NCBI GenBank assembly: GCA_029552065.1
Contig: JAKPEG010000085.1
Coordinates: 1 to 54,165, forward strand
Length of the DNA: 54,165 bases
Direction of reading: 5' to 3'
Origin: Actinomycetes bacterium
Lineage (GTDB): Bacteria > Actinomycetota > Actinomycetes > Actinomycetales > Dermatophilaceae
In this document: in pieces, positions 37,517 through 46,613 of the stretch
Numbering within the stretch: the first letter of the stretch is position 1
Layout: each line of letters begins with the position of its first letter
The notes under the pieces: model-generated
The model's database searches: none
Seen by the model: only the letters and a program-made list of their open reading frames with translations
Told to the model about the DNA's origin: nothing
Program-made: the position numbers and the translations under genes

Positions 37517-38227
37517 TCAGTCGTCTGCTCCGTCGGCACGTCGGGTCGCGCGGTGCAGGGCGGCGATCCCGCCGGTGAGGTTGCGCCAGCCGACCTGCTC
37601 CCACCCCGCGTCGGCGATCCGAAGGGCGAGTTCGCGCTGGTCGGGCCAGGCCCGGATCGACTCGGCGAGGTAGACGTAGGACTCGGGATTGCTCGAGGTG
37701 CGCCGGGCGATCGCCGGCAGGGCTCGCATGAGGTAGTTCGTGTATGCCGTGCGTATCGGCCCCCACACGGGCTGGGAGAACTCGCAGACGACCAGCCGGC
37801 CGCCAGGCTTGGTCACCCGGTGGAATTCGCGCAGGGCACCTTCGACGTCGACGACGTTGCGCAGTCCGAAGCTCATCGTCACCGCGTCGAAGGACCGGTC
37901 GGCGAAGGGCAGTCGGGTCGCGTCGGCGGCGGTGAAGGCGAGGTCGGGCCGACGCGACCGGCCCACCCGCAGCATCCCGAGCGAGAAGTCGGCGGGGACG
38001 ACCCGCACGCCCGCGTCGGCGAACGGCTGCGAACTCGTCCCCGTGCCCGCGGCGATGTCCAGGACGACCTCCTCCGGCTGGGCGGCGACGGCCCGGGTCG
38101 TGGCCCGGCGCCAGAGCCGGTCCTGGCCGAGGGAGAGCACGTCGTTGGTGAGGTCATAGCGCTGCGCGACGGTGTCGAACATCGACGCCACCTGCGCGGG
38201 TGCCTTCTCCAGATCGGCCCGGGTCAT
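37517..38227 (-). CDS. menG: Demethylmenaquinone methyltransferase
   Basis: A 236-residue UbiE/MenG-type methyltransferase, the last step of menaquinone synthesis. Visible signatures are [26 protein letters not shown], the SAM motif [42 protein letters not shown] and the C-terminal [11 protein letters not shown] (UbiE family end). I chose the ATG at 38227, which has GGAGG nine bases upstream; an ATG three codons earlier abuts that site. It is divergent from menF and is the first menaquinone gene past the biosynthetic cluster. Confidence 0.93.
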   Translation of the reverse strand: MTRADLEKAPAQVASMFDTVAQRYDLTNDVLSLGQDRLWRRATTRAVAAQPEEVVLDIAAGTGTSSQPFADAGVRVVPADFSLGMLRVGRSRRPDLAFTAADATRLPFADRSFDAVTMSFGLRNVVDVEGALREFHRVTKPGGRLVVCEFSQPVWGPIRTAYTNYLMRALPAIARRTSSNPESYVYLAESIRAWPDQRELALRIADAGWEQVGWRNLTGGIAALHRATRRADGADD

Positions 38228-38301
38228 GCCCGACATCCTCCCCCACCCGGCGACCTTGCGCGTGCGGGCGGGGCGCTGCGACGGCATACCGTGAAGCGGC
38301 C

Positions 38302-38307
38302 TAGCAT
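38302..38307 (+). promoter_or_regulatory. Putative -10 (TAGCAT) of menF
   Basis: TAGCAT lies nine bases before the menF ATG, identical to the hexamer before the FAD oxidoreductase gene, which implies a very short or absent leader. The menF start has no ribosome-binding site, consistent with that reading. A -35 is not evident. Confidence 0.4.
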
Positions 38308-38316
38308 GGTCCCTCG

Positions 38317-39618
38317 ATGTCCACCATCTCCGAAGCCGGGGCCGCCGCGGTGCCGGCCGCCCCCTCCGGTGCGCCGCTCGTCGTGCGCACCGTCGAGATC
38401 GACGACCCGGGCGTGCCCCTGCTGCGGCTGCTGCCCGAGTCGGCCGACCCCCGTGAGGTGCTCTCCTGGGTGCGTCGCGGCGAGGGTCTGGTCGGGTGGG
38501 GGCAGGCGGCGCTGCACCACACGAGGGGGGCGAGCCGCTTCGCCGCGGCCGAGGACTGGTGGCAGCGGCTGGCGGGGCGCGCGGTCGTCCGCGACGAGGT
38601 CGGTATGCCGGGCACCGGCCCGGTGTGCTTCGCGAGCCTGCCCTTCGCCGCGGACTCCGCCGAACCGGCGAGCCTCGTCGTGCCGCGCGTGCTCGTCGGG
38701 CACCGGGGCGACCGGTGGTGGGTGACGACGTGCGGGGTCGGTCCCGCTCCGACCCCCCTCCTGCAGGCGACGGCCGATCCGGAGGCACCGCAGGAGGTCA
38801 CCTTCGCCGACGGTGCGCTCTCCGGAGCCGAGTGGGCCTCCCGGGTCGCCGAGGCGGTGAACCGGATCACCGCCGGCGACCTCGACAAGGTGGTGCTCGC
38901 GCGTGACCTGCACGTCCGCGCCGGCGGCCGGGTCGACCCGCGCTGGGTGCTGCGCCAGCTCGCCGAGCGCTATGACACGACCTGGGTGTTCAGCGTCGAC
39001 GGGATGCTCGGGGCCACACCCGAGCTGCTCGTGCGCCGGGAGCGGGGGCTGGTCACCTCACGCGTGCTCGCCGGCACCATCCGGCGCACCGGCGACGACG
39101 CGAAGGACCTCACCCTCGCCGCCTCGCTCGCCCGCTCGAGCAAGGACCTCGAGGAGCACGAATACGCGGTGCGCTCGGTCGCCGAGGCCCTCGCGCCGCA
39201 CTGCTCCTCGACGAACGTGCCCGAGTCCCCCTTCGTGCTGCACCTGGCCAACGTCATGCACCTGGCCACCGATGTCACCGGCGTGGCGACCGATTCGGTC
39301 TCCTCGCTCGGCCTGGCCGCCGCCCTGCACCCCTCGGCGGCCGTCGGCGGCACGCCCACGGACCTCGCCGTCGAACTCATCGCCGACCTCGAGGGGATGG
39401 ACCGCGGTCGCTATGCGGGGCCGGTCGGCTGGCTCGACGCCTCCGGCGACGGCGAATGGGGCATCGCCTTGCGTTCGGGCTGCTACCAGCCGGGCAGCGA
39501 CCGGGACCTGCGGATCTTCGCCGGCTGCGGCATCGTCGCCGGCTCGGATCCCGAGGCCGAGGTCGGCGAGGCCGACGCGAAGTTCGTGCCCATGCGCGAT
39601 GCGTTGAGCGGGCGTTAG
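38317..39618 (+). CDS. menF: Isochorismate synthase
   Basis: A 433-residue chorismate-utilising enzyme that makes isochorismate, the first committed menaquinone precursor. The C-terminal half carries the family core: [65 protein letters not shown] and [12 protein letters not shown], where the GTP and EWGIALRS motifs form the Mg and chorismate sites. An isochorismate synthase (not anthranilate synthase) assignment follows from the men neighbours. The gap to menD is about 50 bases. Confidence 0.93.
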   Translation: MSTISEAGAAAVPAAPSGAPLVVRTVEIDDPGVPLLRLLPESADPREVLSWVRRGEGLVGWGQAALHHTRGASRFAAAEDWWQRLAGRAVVRDEVGMPGTGPVCFASLPFAADSAEPASLVVPRVLVGHRGDRWWVTTCGVGPAPTPLLQATADPEAPQEVTFADGALSGAEWASRVAEAVNRITAGDLDKVVLARDLHVRAGGRVDPRWVLRQLAERYDTTWVFSVDGMLGATPELLVRRERGLVTSRVLAGTIRRTGDDAKDLTLAASLARSSKDLEEHEYAVRSVAEALAPHCSSTNVPESPFVLHLANVMHLATDVTGVATDSVSSLGLAAALHPSAAVGGTPTDLAVELIADLEGMDRGRYAGPVGWLDASGDGEWGIALRSGCYQPGSDRDLRIFAGCGIVAGSDPEAEVGEADAKFVPMRDALSGR

Positions 39619-39671
39619 CCGCGCGGCGGCATACTCACGATGTGGACGTTGCGGTGCGCCGGGGAGCGCAG

Positions 39672-41357
39672 GTGAGCGCCCCCGCTCGGGCCGTCGAGGT
39701 CCTGCGCGCCCTCCTCGCGGGCGGGGTGCGTGAGGTCGTCCTCGCCCCCGGCTCCCGCTCGGCGCCGTTCGCCCTCGCGCTGTATGCCGCAAACGCCTCC
39801 GGCGACCTGCGCCTGCACGTGCGGCTCGACGAGCGCACCGCCGGCTTCCTCGCCCTCGGGCTCTCGGTCGGGTCGCGCCGCCCGGTCGCCGTCGTCACGA
39901 CGTCGGGCACCGCCGTCGGCAACCTCCTCCCCGCGGTGATGGAGGCCCACCACGCGGGCCGGTCGCTCATCGTGGTGTCCGCGGACCGTCCCGCCGTGCT
40001 GCGGGGCACCGGCGCCAACCAGACGACCTGGCAGGACGGGATCTTCGGCCGGTTCGCCCCGTGCGTCGACCTCTCGCCGGAGGCGACCGAGACCCAGGTG
40101 TTGCAGGCCGTCCGGGCGGCGGTGGACGGCGCCGGTCCCGCGCACCTCAACGTCCAGTTCGACGCCCCGCTCGTGCCGGGGCCGAGCCAACCGTGGTGGC
40201 CCGGACCGGGTGGTGCGCGCCCCGGCGGTGCGCGCCCCGCCGATCGACCGGTCGAGCCGGCCGACGGGCCCGTGGCGCTCGCGCTGCCCGCCGGACCACG
40301 CACGGTGCTCGTCGCCGGCGACGACGCCGGGCACACCGCCCGGGTGCTCGCCGAGACCGCGGGCTGGCCGCTGCTCGCCGAGCCGACCTCGGGATCCCGC
40401 GCCGGCCGCCATCCGATCCGGACCCACCGCCTGCTCCTCGGGGCCGGCAGCGGCGCGGGGCGGGAGCTCACCGCGCAGATCGAGCGGGTCGTCGTCGTCG
40501 GCCATCCCACCCTGTCCCGCCCGGTGAGCGCCCTGCTGGCCCGTCCCGACGTGCAGCTGCTCGCGGTCGCGGGCCGGGCGGGCGTGGCGACCGACCCCGC
40601 CCGGCGGGCCTCCCGGCTGGCGCTCCTCCCCCGACCGGCCGCGCCCGGCCCCGCCGATCACGCCTGGCTGGCCAGGTGGCTGGCGGCCGACGCCGCGCTC
40701 TCCGACCGGGTCGACCGGTTCCTCGCACAGCTGCCCGAACTCGACGCCCTGCACGTCGCGGCCGAGGTCGGCGCGGCCTTCGGGCCGGGCGAGACGCTCG
40801 TGGTCGCCGCCTCCAATCCGGTGCGGGACCTCGACCTCGCGTTGGCCCCCTATCCCCCGCGGCAGCGGCGACTCGTCGTGGCCAACCGCGGCCTGGCCGG
40901 CATCGACGGCACCCTCTCCACGGCGATCGGGGTCGCCCTCGGCCGCCCCGACGCCCCTCGCACCCGCGCCCTCGTCGGTGACCTCGCCTTCCTGCACGAC
41001 GCCTCGGCCCTGTTCCTGGGCCCGGACGAACCACGCCCCGATCTCACCATCGTCGTCGCCAACGACGACGGCGGCTCCATCTTCGCCCTCCTCGAGCAGG
41101 GCGCGCCCGACTACGCCCCCGCCTTCGAACGGGTCTTCGCGACCCCGCACGGCACCGATCTCGCCGCCCTCGCGGCGGCGAGCCACACGGCATACACGCG
41201 GGTGCAGTCGCGGGCGCAGCTGCGGGCCGCACTCGCCGAACCCGCGCATGGGCTGCGGGTGGTCGAGGCACAGGTCTCCCGCGCCGACCGCCGGACGACC
41301 GCCGCCGCGATCGCCGCCCTCGCCGAGGACCTGCCGCCCCCGGGAGGTATGCCGTGA
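39672..41357 (+). CDS. menD: 2-succinyl-5-enolpyruvyl-6-hydroxy-3-cyclohexene-1-carboxylate synthase
   Basis: Thiamine-diphosphate enzyme that joins 2-oxoglutarate and isochorismate, 561 residues. N-terminal VREVVLAPGSRSAPFALAL and the ThDP glutamate region RLDERTAGFLALGLS are MenD signatures; RGLAGIDGTLSTAIGVALG and VGDLAFLHDASAL are in the C-terminal cofactor domain. I chose the GTG at 39672, with GGGGAG at ideal spacing, over an in-frame GTG at 39642. A Pro/Gly-rich linker with a short repeat (GGARP twice) lies near residue 180. It overlaps the next gene by four bases. Confidence 0.94.
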   Translation: MSAPARAVEVLRALLAGGVREVVLAPGSRSAPFALALYAANASGDLRLHVRLDERTAGFLALGLSVGSRRPVAVVTTSGTAVGNLLPAVMEAHHAGRSLIVVSADRPAVLRGTGANQTTWQDGIFGRFAPCVDLSPEATETQVLQAVRAAVDGAGPAHLNVQFDAPLVPGPSQPWWPGPGGARPGGARPADRPVEPADGPVALALPAGPRTVLVAGDDAGHTARVLAETAGWPLLAEPTSGSRAGRHPIRTHRLLLGAGSGAGRELTAQIERVVVVGHPTLSRPVSALLARPDVQLLAVAGRAGVATDPARRASRLALLPRPAAPGPADHAWLARWLAADAALSDRVDRFLAQLPELDALHVAAEVGAAFGPGETLVVAASNPVRDLDLALAPYPPRQRRLVVANRGLAGIDGTLSTAIGVALGRPDAPRTRALVGDLAFLHDASALFLGPDEPRPDLTIVVANDDGGSIFALLEQGAPDYAPAFERVFATPHGTDLAALAAASHTAYTRVQSRAQLRAALAEPAHGLRVVEAQVSRADRRTTAAAIAALAEDLPPPGGMP

Positions 41358-43006
41358 GCGCGACGGTCGCGCGGTCGAGCCTGGCCATGGCCGGCGGGTC
41401 GGTCGCCTCGCGGATCCTCGGGGTGGTGCGCCAGTCGCTCATCACCCTCGCGATCGGTCAGGGGCTGGTCGGCAACGCCTTCACGACGGCCAACACGCTG
41501 CCGAACATCGTCTACATGGTGATCGCCGGCGGGGTCCTCAACTCGGTCTTCGTCCCCCAACTCGTCAAGGCGGCCGCGCACCCCGACGGGGGTCGCGAAT
41601 ACACCGACCGGCTGCTCACGCTCACCATCTCCGGCTTCCTCGTCGTCACCGTGCTCGTCACCGTCGGCGCGCCCCTGCTCGTCAAAGCCTATGCCGCGAG
41701 CCTCACCGGCAGCGCCTTCGAACTCACCGTCTACTTCGCGATGATCACGCTGCCGCAGACCTTCTTCTACGCCCTCTACGGGCTGCTCGGGCAGGTCCTC
41801 AACGCGCGCGGCCGGTTCACCGCCTTCGGCTGGGCACCCGCGGCCGCCAACGTCGTCGCCATCGCCGGGCTCGTCCTGTTCCTGCGCAACTTCCAGGGTC
41901 ACGCCACACCGGCCGAGTGGACGCCCGCGATGATCTGGCTGTTCGCCGGCTCGGCGACCGCGGGCATCGTCACCCAGGCGCTCATCCTCGTCGTCGCGCT
42001 CTGGCGCGACGGCTTCCGGTGGCGACCGCGCTTCGGCCTGCGCGGGGTCGGCCTGCGGGCGACGAGCCAGCTCGCCGGCTGGGCGATGGCCTCGCTGCTC
42101 GTCTCCCAGCTCATCTTCCTCGTGAGCTCCCAGGTCATCTGGCACGCCACCGGCTCGACCGAAGCCTCACCGACCGACGGCGGGGTCTTCGTCCCCGGGA
42201 TCAGCGTGCAGTCCAACGCGATGCTCGTCTTCATGGTCCCGCACGCGCTCGTCACCCTGTCGATCCTCACCGCGATCTATCCGCGGATCTCCCGGTGGTC
42301 GCGCGACCGCGATCTCGCGGCGCTTCGGTCGGACTACGTGCGGGGGCTCACCGTGCCGGCCGCCCTCACCATCCCGGCCTCGGCCGCGCTCATCGTCCTC
42401 GCGGTGCCGATCATGGGTCTGCTGTTCACCTCGCGCAATCCCGCCGAGATCCCCGCCTCCGCGCTGGTCCTCAGCGCGCTGGCCCCCGCCCTGCTGCCCT
42501 TCGGCGTGGACACCCTCAACCAGCGGATGTTCTACGCCCTCGAGGACGGCCGGACGGCGCTCACCGAGCAGGTGGTCCTCACCGCAACCGCGGTGACCGT
42601 CGCGCTCGTCGCCCTCACGGTCCGGCCCGAATGGACCGTGCCGGTCATCGCCCTCGGCCTGGTCGCCTCCAACACCGCCGCCACGGCATACGGGATGCGA
42701 GCCCTGCGCCGACGGATCGGCGACTACGGGGCGAAGGCCGTCGTCCGCACGTGGGTGCGCATGGCGCTGGCCTCGGTGGGCGCGGGCTATCTCGCCTGGG
42801 GCCCGGCCGTCCTGCTCGGTCGCTCGACCGCCTCGTGGGGGCGGCTCGGCTATGCGGTGACCATCCTCATCGCAGGCAGCTTCTTCACCATGGCCTATCT
42901 CCTGCTCGCCCGGCTTTTGCAGGTGCGCGAGCTCGCCGTCATCGCCGCCCCGCTCGTCAACCGACTGGACCGCCGCCCGCCCGGCCGGCACCGGGACGAC
43001 GACTGA
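41354..43006 (+). CDS. MurJ/MviN-type lipid II flippase homologue
   Basis: A 550-residue MOP-superfamily membrane protein with about 14 helices. The opening SLAMAGGSVASRILGVVRQSLITLAIG and ANTLPNIVYMVIAGGVLNSVFVPQLVKA are characteristic of actinobacterial MurJ/MviN proteins, which flip lipid-linked cell-wall precursors. Its GTG overlaps the menD stop (GTGA), and it ends 50 bases inside the convergent menC. Actinobacteria often have more than one MurJ-like gene; this one may be a second copy, and its link to menaquinone genes may be positional only. Confidence 0.85.
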   Translation: MSATVARSSLAMAGGSVASRILGVVRQSLITLAIGQGLVGNAFTTANTLPNIVYMVIAGGVLNSVFVPQLVKAAAHPDGGREYTDRLLTLTISGFLVVTVLVTVGAPLLVKAYAASLTGSAFELTVYFAMITLPQTFFYALYGLLGQVLNARGRFTAFGWAPAAANVVAIAGLVLFLRNFQGHATPAEWTPAMIWLFAGSATAGIVTQALILVVALWRDGFRWRPRFGLRGVGLRATSQLAGWAMASLLVSQLIFLVSSQVIWHATGSTEASPTDGGVFVPGISVQSNAMLVFMVPHALVTLSILTAIYPRISRWSRDRDLAALRSDYVRGLTVPAALTIPASAALIVLAVPIMGLLFTSRNPAEIPASALVLSALAPALLPFGVDTLNQRMFYALEDGRTALTEQVVLTATAVTVALVALTVRPEWTVPVIALGLVASNTAATAYGMRALRRRIGDYGAKAVVRTWVRMALASVGAGYLAWGPAVLLGRSTASWGRLGYAVTILIAGSFFTMAYLLLARLLQVRELAVIAAPLVNRLDRRPPGRHRDDD

Positions 43007-43991
43007 GCACGGCGTATGCCGCGGTGAGCCGCTCGCGCCACCACGCCTCGCGGGGGGGCGGGGCGGCCCAGCGCTCGAGCAGCCCGGGATCCGGCTCCGG
43101 ACGGCGCACCGCCAGCTCCCCGTGGCGGGGCAGGAGCGGCTCGGCCGCGACGTCGCCGGCGAGCAGCTCCCCCGTGCCGAGGCCGCAGGCGTGCGGCAAT
43201 TCGGGCAATGCCGCGGCCAAGGCCACTCCCGCGGCGAGCCCGACCGAGGTGTCCAGCGCCGAGGAGACGACCGCGGGCAGCCCGCAGTCCGTGACGATGC
43301 TGAGCGCCCGGGCGACCCCGCCGAGCGGGGCGACCTTGACGACGACGAGGTCGGCGGCCTCCTCACGGGCCACCCGCAGCGGGTCCTCGGCCTTGCGGAT
43401 CGACTCGTCCGCGGCGATCGGCACGTCGACCCGGTCACGGGCCAGCGCCAGACGCAGCTCCCGCAGCTCCGGCACCGTGCGGCACGGCTGCTCCGCGTAG
43501 TCGAGCCGGTATGCCGCCAGCCGCGCGAGGATCGCGCGCGCCTGCGCGACGGACCAGCCGCCGTTGGCGTCGACCCGGATCCGGCCGGCCGGCCCCAGGA
43601 CGTCGCGGACCGCGGCGACCCGGTCGAGGTCCTCGTCCGGCGACCGGCCGGCCTCGGCGACCTTCACCTTCGCACTCGTGCAGCCGTCGAACCGGGCCAA
43701 CACCGAGGCGACGGCCGAGGCCGGCACGGCCGGGACGGTTGCGTTGACCGGCACGCGCGTGCGCACGGGAGCCGGCCACCCGGCATACGCCGCCTCGACC
43801 CCGGCGGCGAGCCAGCGCGCGGACTCCTGCGGCGGGTACTCGAGGAAGGGGCCGAACTCCCCCCACCCGCTCGGACCGTGCAGGAGGGCCACCTCGCGCA
43901 GGTCGATGCCGCGGAAGCGCACCCGCAGGGGGATCGCGACGACACGCAGGCCGTCGAGCAGTTCGCCCAGGTCGGGCAGCACCGACAGCAC
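42957..43991 (-). CDS. menC: o-Succinylbenzoate synthase
   Basis: A 344-residue enolase-superfamily dehydratase that makes o-succinylbenzoate. The catalytic set is visible: the KxK pair K108/K110, metal ligands D141 (RVDANGG), E167 (YAEQP) and D195 (AADES), and K219 (VVVKVAP). The GTG at 43991 lies two bases after the VOC gene's stop. Its 3' 50 bases overlap the convergent murJ-like gene. It belongs to the same pathway as menF, menD, menE and menB but is read from the opposite strand. Confidence 0.93.
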   Translation of the reverse strand: MLSVLPDLGELLDGLRVVAIPLRVRFRGIDLREVALLHGPSGWGEFGPFLEYPPQESARWLAAGVEAAYAGWPAPVRTRVPVNATVPAVPASAVASVLARFDGCTSAKVKVAEAGRSPDEDLDRVAAVRDVLGPAGRIRVDANGGWSVAQARAILARLAAYRLDYAEQPCRTVPELRELRLALARDRVDVPIAADESIRKAEDPLRVAREEAADLVVVKVAPLGGVARALSIVTDCGLPAVVSSALDTSVGLAAGVALAAALPELPHACGLGTGELLAGDVAAEPLLPRHGELAVRRPEPDPGLLERWAAPPPREAWWRERLTAAYAVLSRRPGAGRAGGGPVG

Positions 43992-43993
43992 GG

Positions 43994-44395
43994 TCAGCGT
44001 TCGCGGGAACTGAGCACGCAGAACTCGTTGCCCTCGGGGTCGGCGAGAACGGTCCAGCTCACCTCGCCCTGGCCGATGTCCAGGCGGGTCGCCCCGCGGG
44101 CGACGAGGGCGTCGATCTCGGCCTCGCGATCCTGACTCGAGTGCGGGGCCAGGTCGAGGTGCAGCCGGTTCTTCACGGTCTTGCCCTCAGGCACGGGCAC
44201 GAAGACCATCCCCTGCCCGGCGGCGAGCCAATCCTCCAGGCGCCCGATCGGGTCCGCGGTCATCGCCTGGGGGATGACCACGACCTCGTGCGGGTCCTCG
44301 TAGATGATCTTCCAGCCGAGGGTCTGGGCCCACCAGCGCGCCTGGGCGGCGATGTCGTGACAGTCGATGACCACGGTGTAGAGACGCAGCGCCAT
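43994..44395 (-). CDS. VOC-family (glyoxalase-like) protein
   Basis: A 133-residue protein with one long vicinal-oxygen-chelate fold. LYTVVIDCHDIAAQARWWAQTLGW is the typical N-terminal strand-helix, and KNRLHLDLAP together with WTVLADPEGNEFCVL give the second half. Members bind metals or small ligands and act as dioxygenases, lyases or binding proteins; the substrate cannot be told. It precedes menC in one short operon. Confidence 0.85.
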   Translation of the reverse strand: MALRLYTVVIDCHDIAAQARWWAQTLGWKIIYEDPHEVVVIPQAMTADPIGRLEDWLAAGQGMVFVPVPEGKTVKNRLHLDLAPHSSQDREAEIDALVARGATRLDIGQGEVSWTVLADPEGNEFCVLSSRER

Positions 44396-44438
44396 GGTGG
44401 CGATTGTCGCACCGGGACGGCATTCCGCCGGGCTTCGA

Positions 44439-44444
44439 TATGGT
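44439..44444 (+). promoter_or_regulatory. Putative -10 (TATGGT) of menB, leaderless spacing
   Basis: TATGGT lies seven bases before the GTG at 44452, and no ribosome-binding site precedes that codon. The spacing matches leaderless actinobacterial promoters and fixes the chosen menB start. No -35 match was found. Confidence 0.4.
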
Positions 44445-44451
44445 GTGCCGA

Positions 44452-45402
44452 GTGAGCGCCATCGTCGACGTCAGCGCGACCTTCGACCCGGGGAGGTGGA
44501 CGGAGGTCCCCGGGTTCGCGTTCACCGACATCACCTACCACCGGGCGCGTGAACTCGGCTGTGTGCGCATCGCCTTCGATCGCCCCGAGGTGCTCAATGC
44601 CTTCCGGCCGCACACCGTCGACGAGCTCTACCAGGCCCTCGACCACGCGCGCCGGACACCGGATGTCGGCGTGGTCCTGCTCACCGGCAACGGTCCCGGT
44701 CCGGCCGGCACCGGCAGCGCGGGCAAGTGGGCCTTCTGCACGGGCGGCGACCAGCGGATCCGCGGGCGCAGCGGCTATCAGTATGCCGTCGCCGACAGCG
44801 TCGACCCCACGGCCGGCGGGGTGGACCAGCGCCGGGTCAAGGCCGAGGGCGGGCGGCTGCACATCCTCGAGGTCCAGCGGCTCATCCGCACGATGCCCAA
44901 GATCGTCGTCGCCGTCGTCGGCGGCTGGGCGGCCGGCGGCGGGCACTCGCTGCACGTCGTCTGCGACCTCACCATCGCCTCGGTCGAGCATGCCCGGTTC
45001 AAGCAGACCGACGCGGACGTCGGCTCCTTCGACGCCGGCTACGGCTCGGCCTACCTCGCCCGGATGGTCGGCCAGAAGCGGGCCCGGGAGATCTTCTTCC
45101 TCGGGCGGGTCTACTCGGCGGCCCAGATGGAGGCCTTCGGCGCGGTGAACATCAGCGCGCCCCACGCGCAGCTCGAGGACACCGCCCTGCAGGTCGCGGG
45201 CGAGATCCTCGGCAAGAGCCCCCAGGCCCAACGGATGCTGAAGTTCGCCTTCAACCTCGTCGACGACGGGCTCATGGGCCAGCAGGTCTTCGCCGGCGAG
45301 GCGACCCGCCTGGCCTACATGACCGACGAGGCGCTCGAGGGTCGGGACCAGTTCCTGGAGAAGCGGGCACCGGACTGGTCGCCGTTCCCCTGGTACTTCT
45401 GA
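44452..45402 (+). CDS. menB: 1,4-Dihydroxy-2-naphthoyl-CoA synthase
   Basis: A 316-residue crotonase-fold enzyme that cyclises o-succinylbenzoyl-CoA. It has the oxyanion region NGPGPAGTGSAGKWAFCTGGDQRIRG, the segment VVGGWAAGGGHSLHVVCDLTIAS, and DADVGSFDAGYGSAYLARMVG, the last being specific to MenB. It ends in PDWSPFPWYF, the usual MenB C-terminus. An in-frame ATG at 44440 and a TTG at 44404 are alternatives, but the leaderless promoter favours 44452. menE follows after 22 bases. Confidence 0.94.
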   Translation: MSAIVDVSATFDPGRWTEVPGFAFTDITYHRARELGCVRIAFDRPEVLNAFRPHTVDELYQALDHARRTPDVGVVLLTGNGPGPAGTGSAGKWAFCTGGDQRIRGRSGYQYAVADSVDPTAGGVDQRRVKAEGGRLHILEVQRLIRTMPKIVVAVVGGWAAGGGHSLHVVCDLTIASVEHARFKQTDADVGSFDAGYGSAYLARMVGQKRAREIFFLGRVYSAAQMEAFGAVNISAPHAQLEDTALQVAGEILGKSPQAQRMLKFAFNLVDDGLMGQQVFAGEATRLAYMTDEALEGRDQFLEKRAPDWSPFPWYF

Positions 45403-45424
45403 GCACGGGCCCCGGACGAGCCCC

Positions 45425-46600
45425 ATGCGTGTGACCCCTCTCCCACTGCCCGCCGGGCCGGACGTCCTCGGTGCCCTCGACCGACTCGTGGCCGCCGTCG
45501 AGGGCACCGGCCCTCCGCTCGCCCCCTGCCCGGCCGGCGGCGCCCCACCCACGTTGCCCGCCCTGCGCGCCGCACAGGTCCCGCCCGAGCTCGCCCTCGT
45601 CGTGTCGACCTCCGGCTCGGCCGGCACCCCCAAGCGGGTGCTGCTCACCCGTGACAACCTGCTCGCCTCCGCGGACGGGGCGCACGAGAGGCTGCTCGGT
45701 CCGGGAGCCTGGCTGCTCGCGGTCCCCCCGCACCACATCGCCGGGATCCAGGTGCTGTTGCGAGCCTCGCTCGGCACGGGGGAACCGACAGTGATGGACC
45801 TGTCCGGCGGCTTCACGGCCGCCGGTTTCGTCGCCGCCGCCGAACGGATGCCCTCGACGGGCTATCCCAGCTACGTCTCGCTCGTGCCGACCCAGGTCTC
45901 CCGGCTGCTGCTCGACCCGGCCGGCCGGGACACCCTCGCCGCCTTCGACGCCGTGCTCTGCGGGGGTGCGACCACGCCTCCCGGGTTGGTCGCCCAGGCC
46001 CGCGAACACGACATCCGCCTCGTCCTCACCTTCGGGACGACCGAGACCTCGGGCGGCTGTGTCTACGACGGTATGCCGTTGCCGCTCAGTCACGTGCACA
46101 TCGACAACGACCGGCATGTCACCCTCGGCGGGGCCACGGTCGGGCATGGCTACCTCACCCGGACCGGCGTGAGCGAGGACGGCTTCTACACCGACGCCGA
46201 CGGGGTGCGGTGGTTCCGCACGGAGGACCTCGGGTCCCTCGACGACACCGGACGGCTCGTCGTCCACGCCCGCGCCGACGACCTCATCAACTCGGGCGGG
46301 ATCAAGATCGCACCCGGCCCGGTCGAGGACGCGCTCGTGCGCTACCTGCCGGGAGTGCGCGACGCGGTCGTCGTCGGCGTGCCCGACGACGAATGGGGCG
46401 AGGTCGTCGCGGCCGCGGTCACCCTCGTCCCGCGCGCCACCCGCGCCCCCAGCGCGCAGGACGCGAGGGCCGCCCTGCGTGGGGTCGTGCCCGACGTCGC
46501 CCTGCCCAAGCTGCTCGCGGTCGTCGACGCGCTGCCGCTGCGTGGGCCGGGCAAGCCCGACCGGGTGGCGATCGCCGGCTGGTTCGTCGCGCGCGCCTAG
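45425..46600 (+). CDS. menE: o-Succinylbenzoate-CoA ligase
   Basis: A 391-residue ANL-superfamily ligase, shorter than the ~450 typical of E. coli MenE but usual for actinobacteria. The ATP motif is STSGSAGTPKRVLLT, a second motif is FGTTETSGGCV, then DLGSLDDTGRLVVHARADDLINSGG, and the C-terminal lysine is in PLRGPGKPDR. It activates o-succinylbenzoate for MenB. Co-transcribed with menB; menA follows after 13 bases. Confidence 0.92.
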   Translation: MRVTPLPLPAGPDVLGALDRLVAAVEGTGPPLAPCPAGGAPPTLPALRAAQVPPELALVVSTSGSAGTPKRVLLTRDNLLASADGAHERLLGPGAWLLAVPPHHIAGIQVLLRASLGTGEPTVMDLSGGFTAAGFVAAAERMPSTGYPSYVSLVPTQVSRLLLDPAGRDTLAAFDAVLCGGATTPPGLVAQAREHDIRLVLTFGTTETSGGCVYDGMPLPLSHVHIDNDRHVTLGGATVGHGYLTRTGVSEDGFYTDADGVRWFRTEDLGSLDDTGRLVVHARADDLINSGGIKIAPGPVEDALVRYLPGVRDAVVVGVPDDEWGEVVAAAVTLVPRATRAPSAQDARAALRGVVPDVALPKLLAVVDALPLRGPGKPDRVAIAGWFVARA

Positions 46601-46613
46601 ACTGGCGCCCGCC

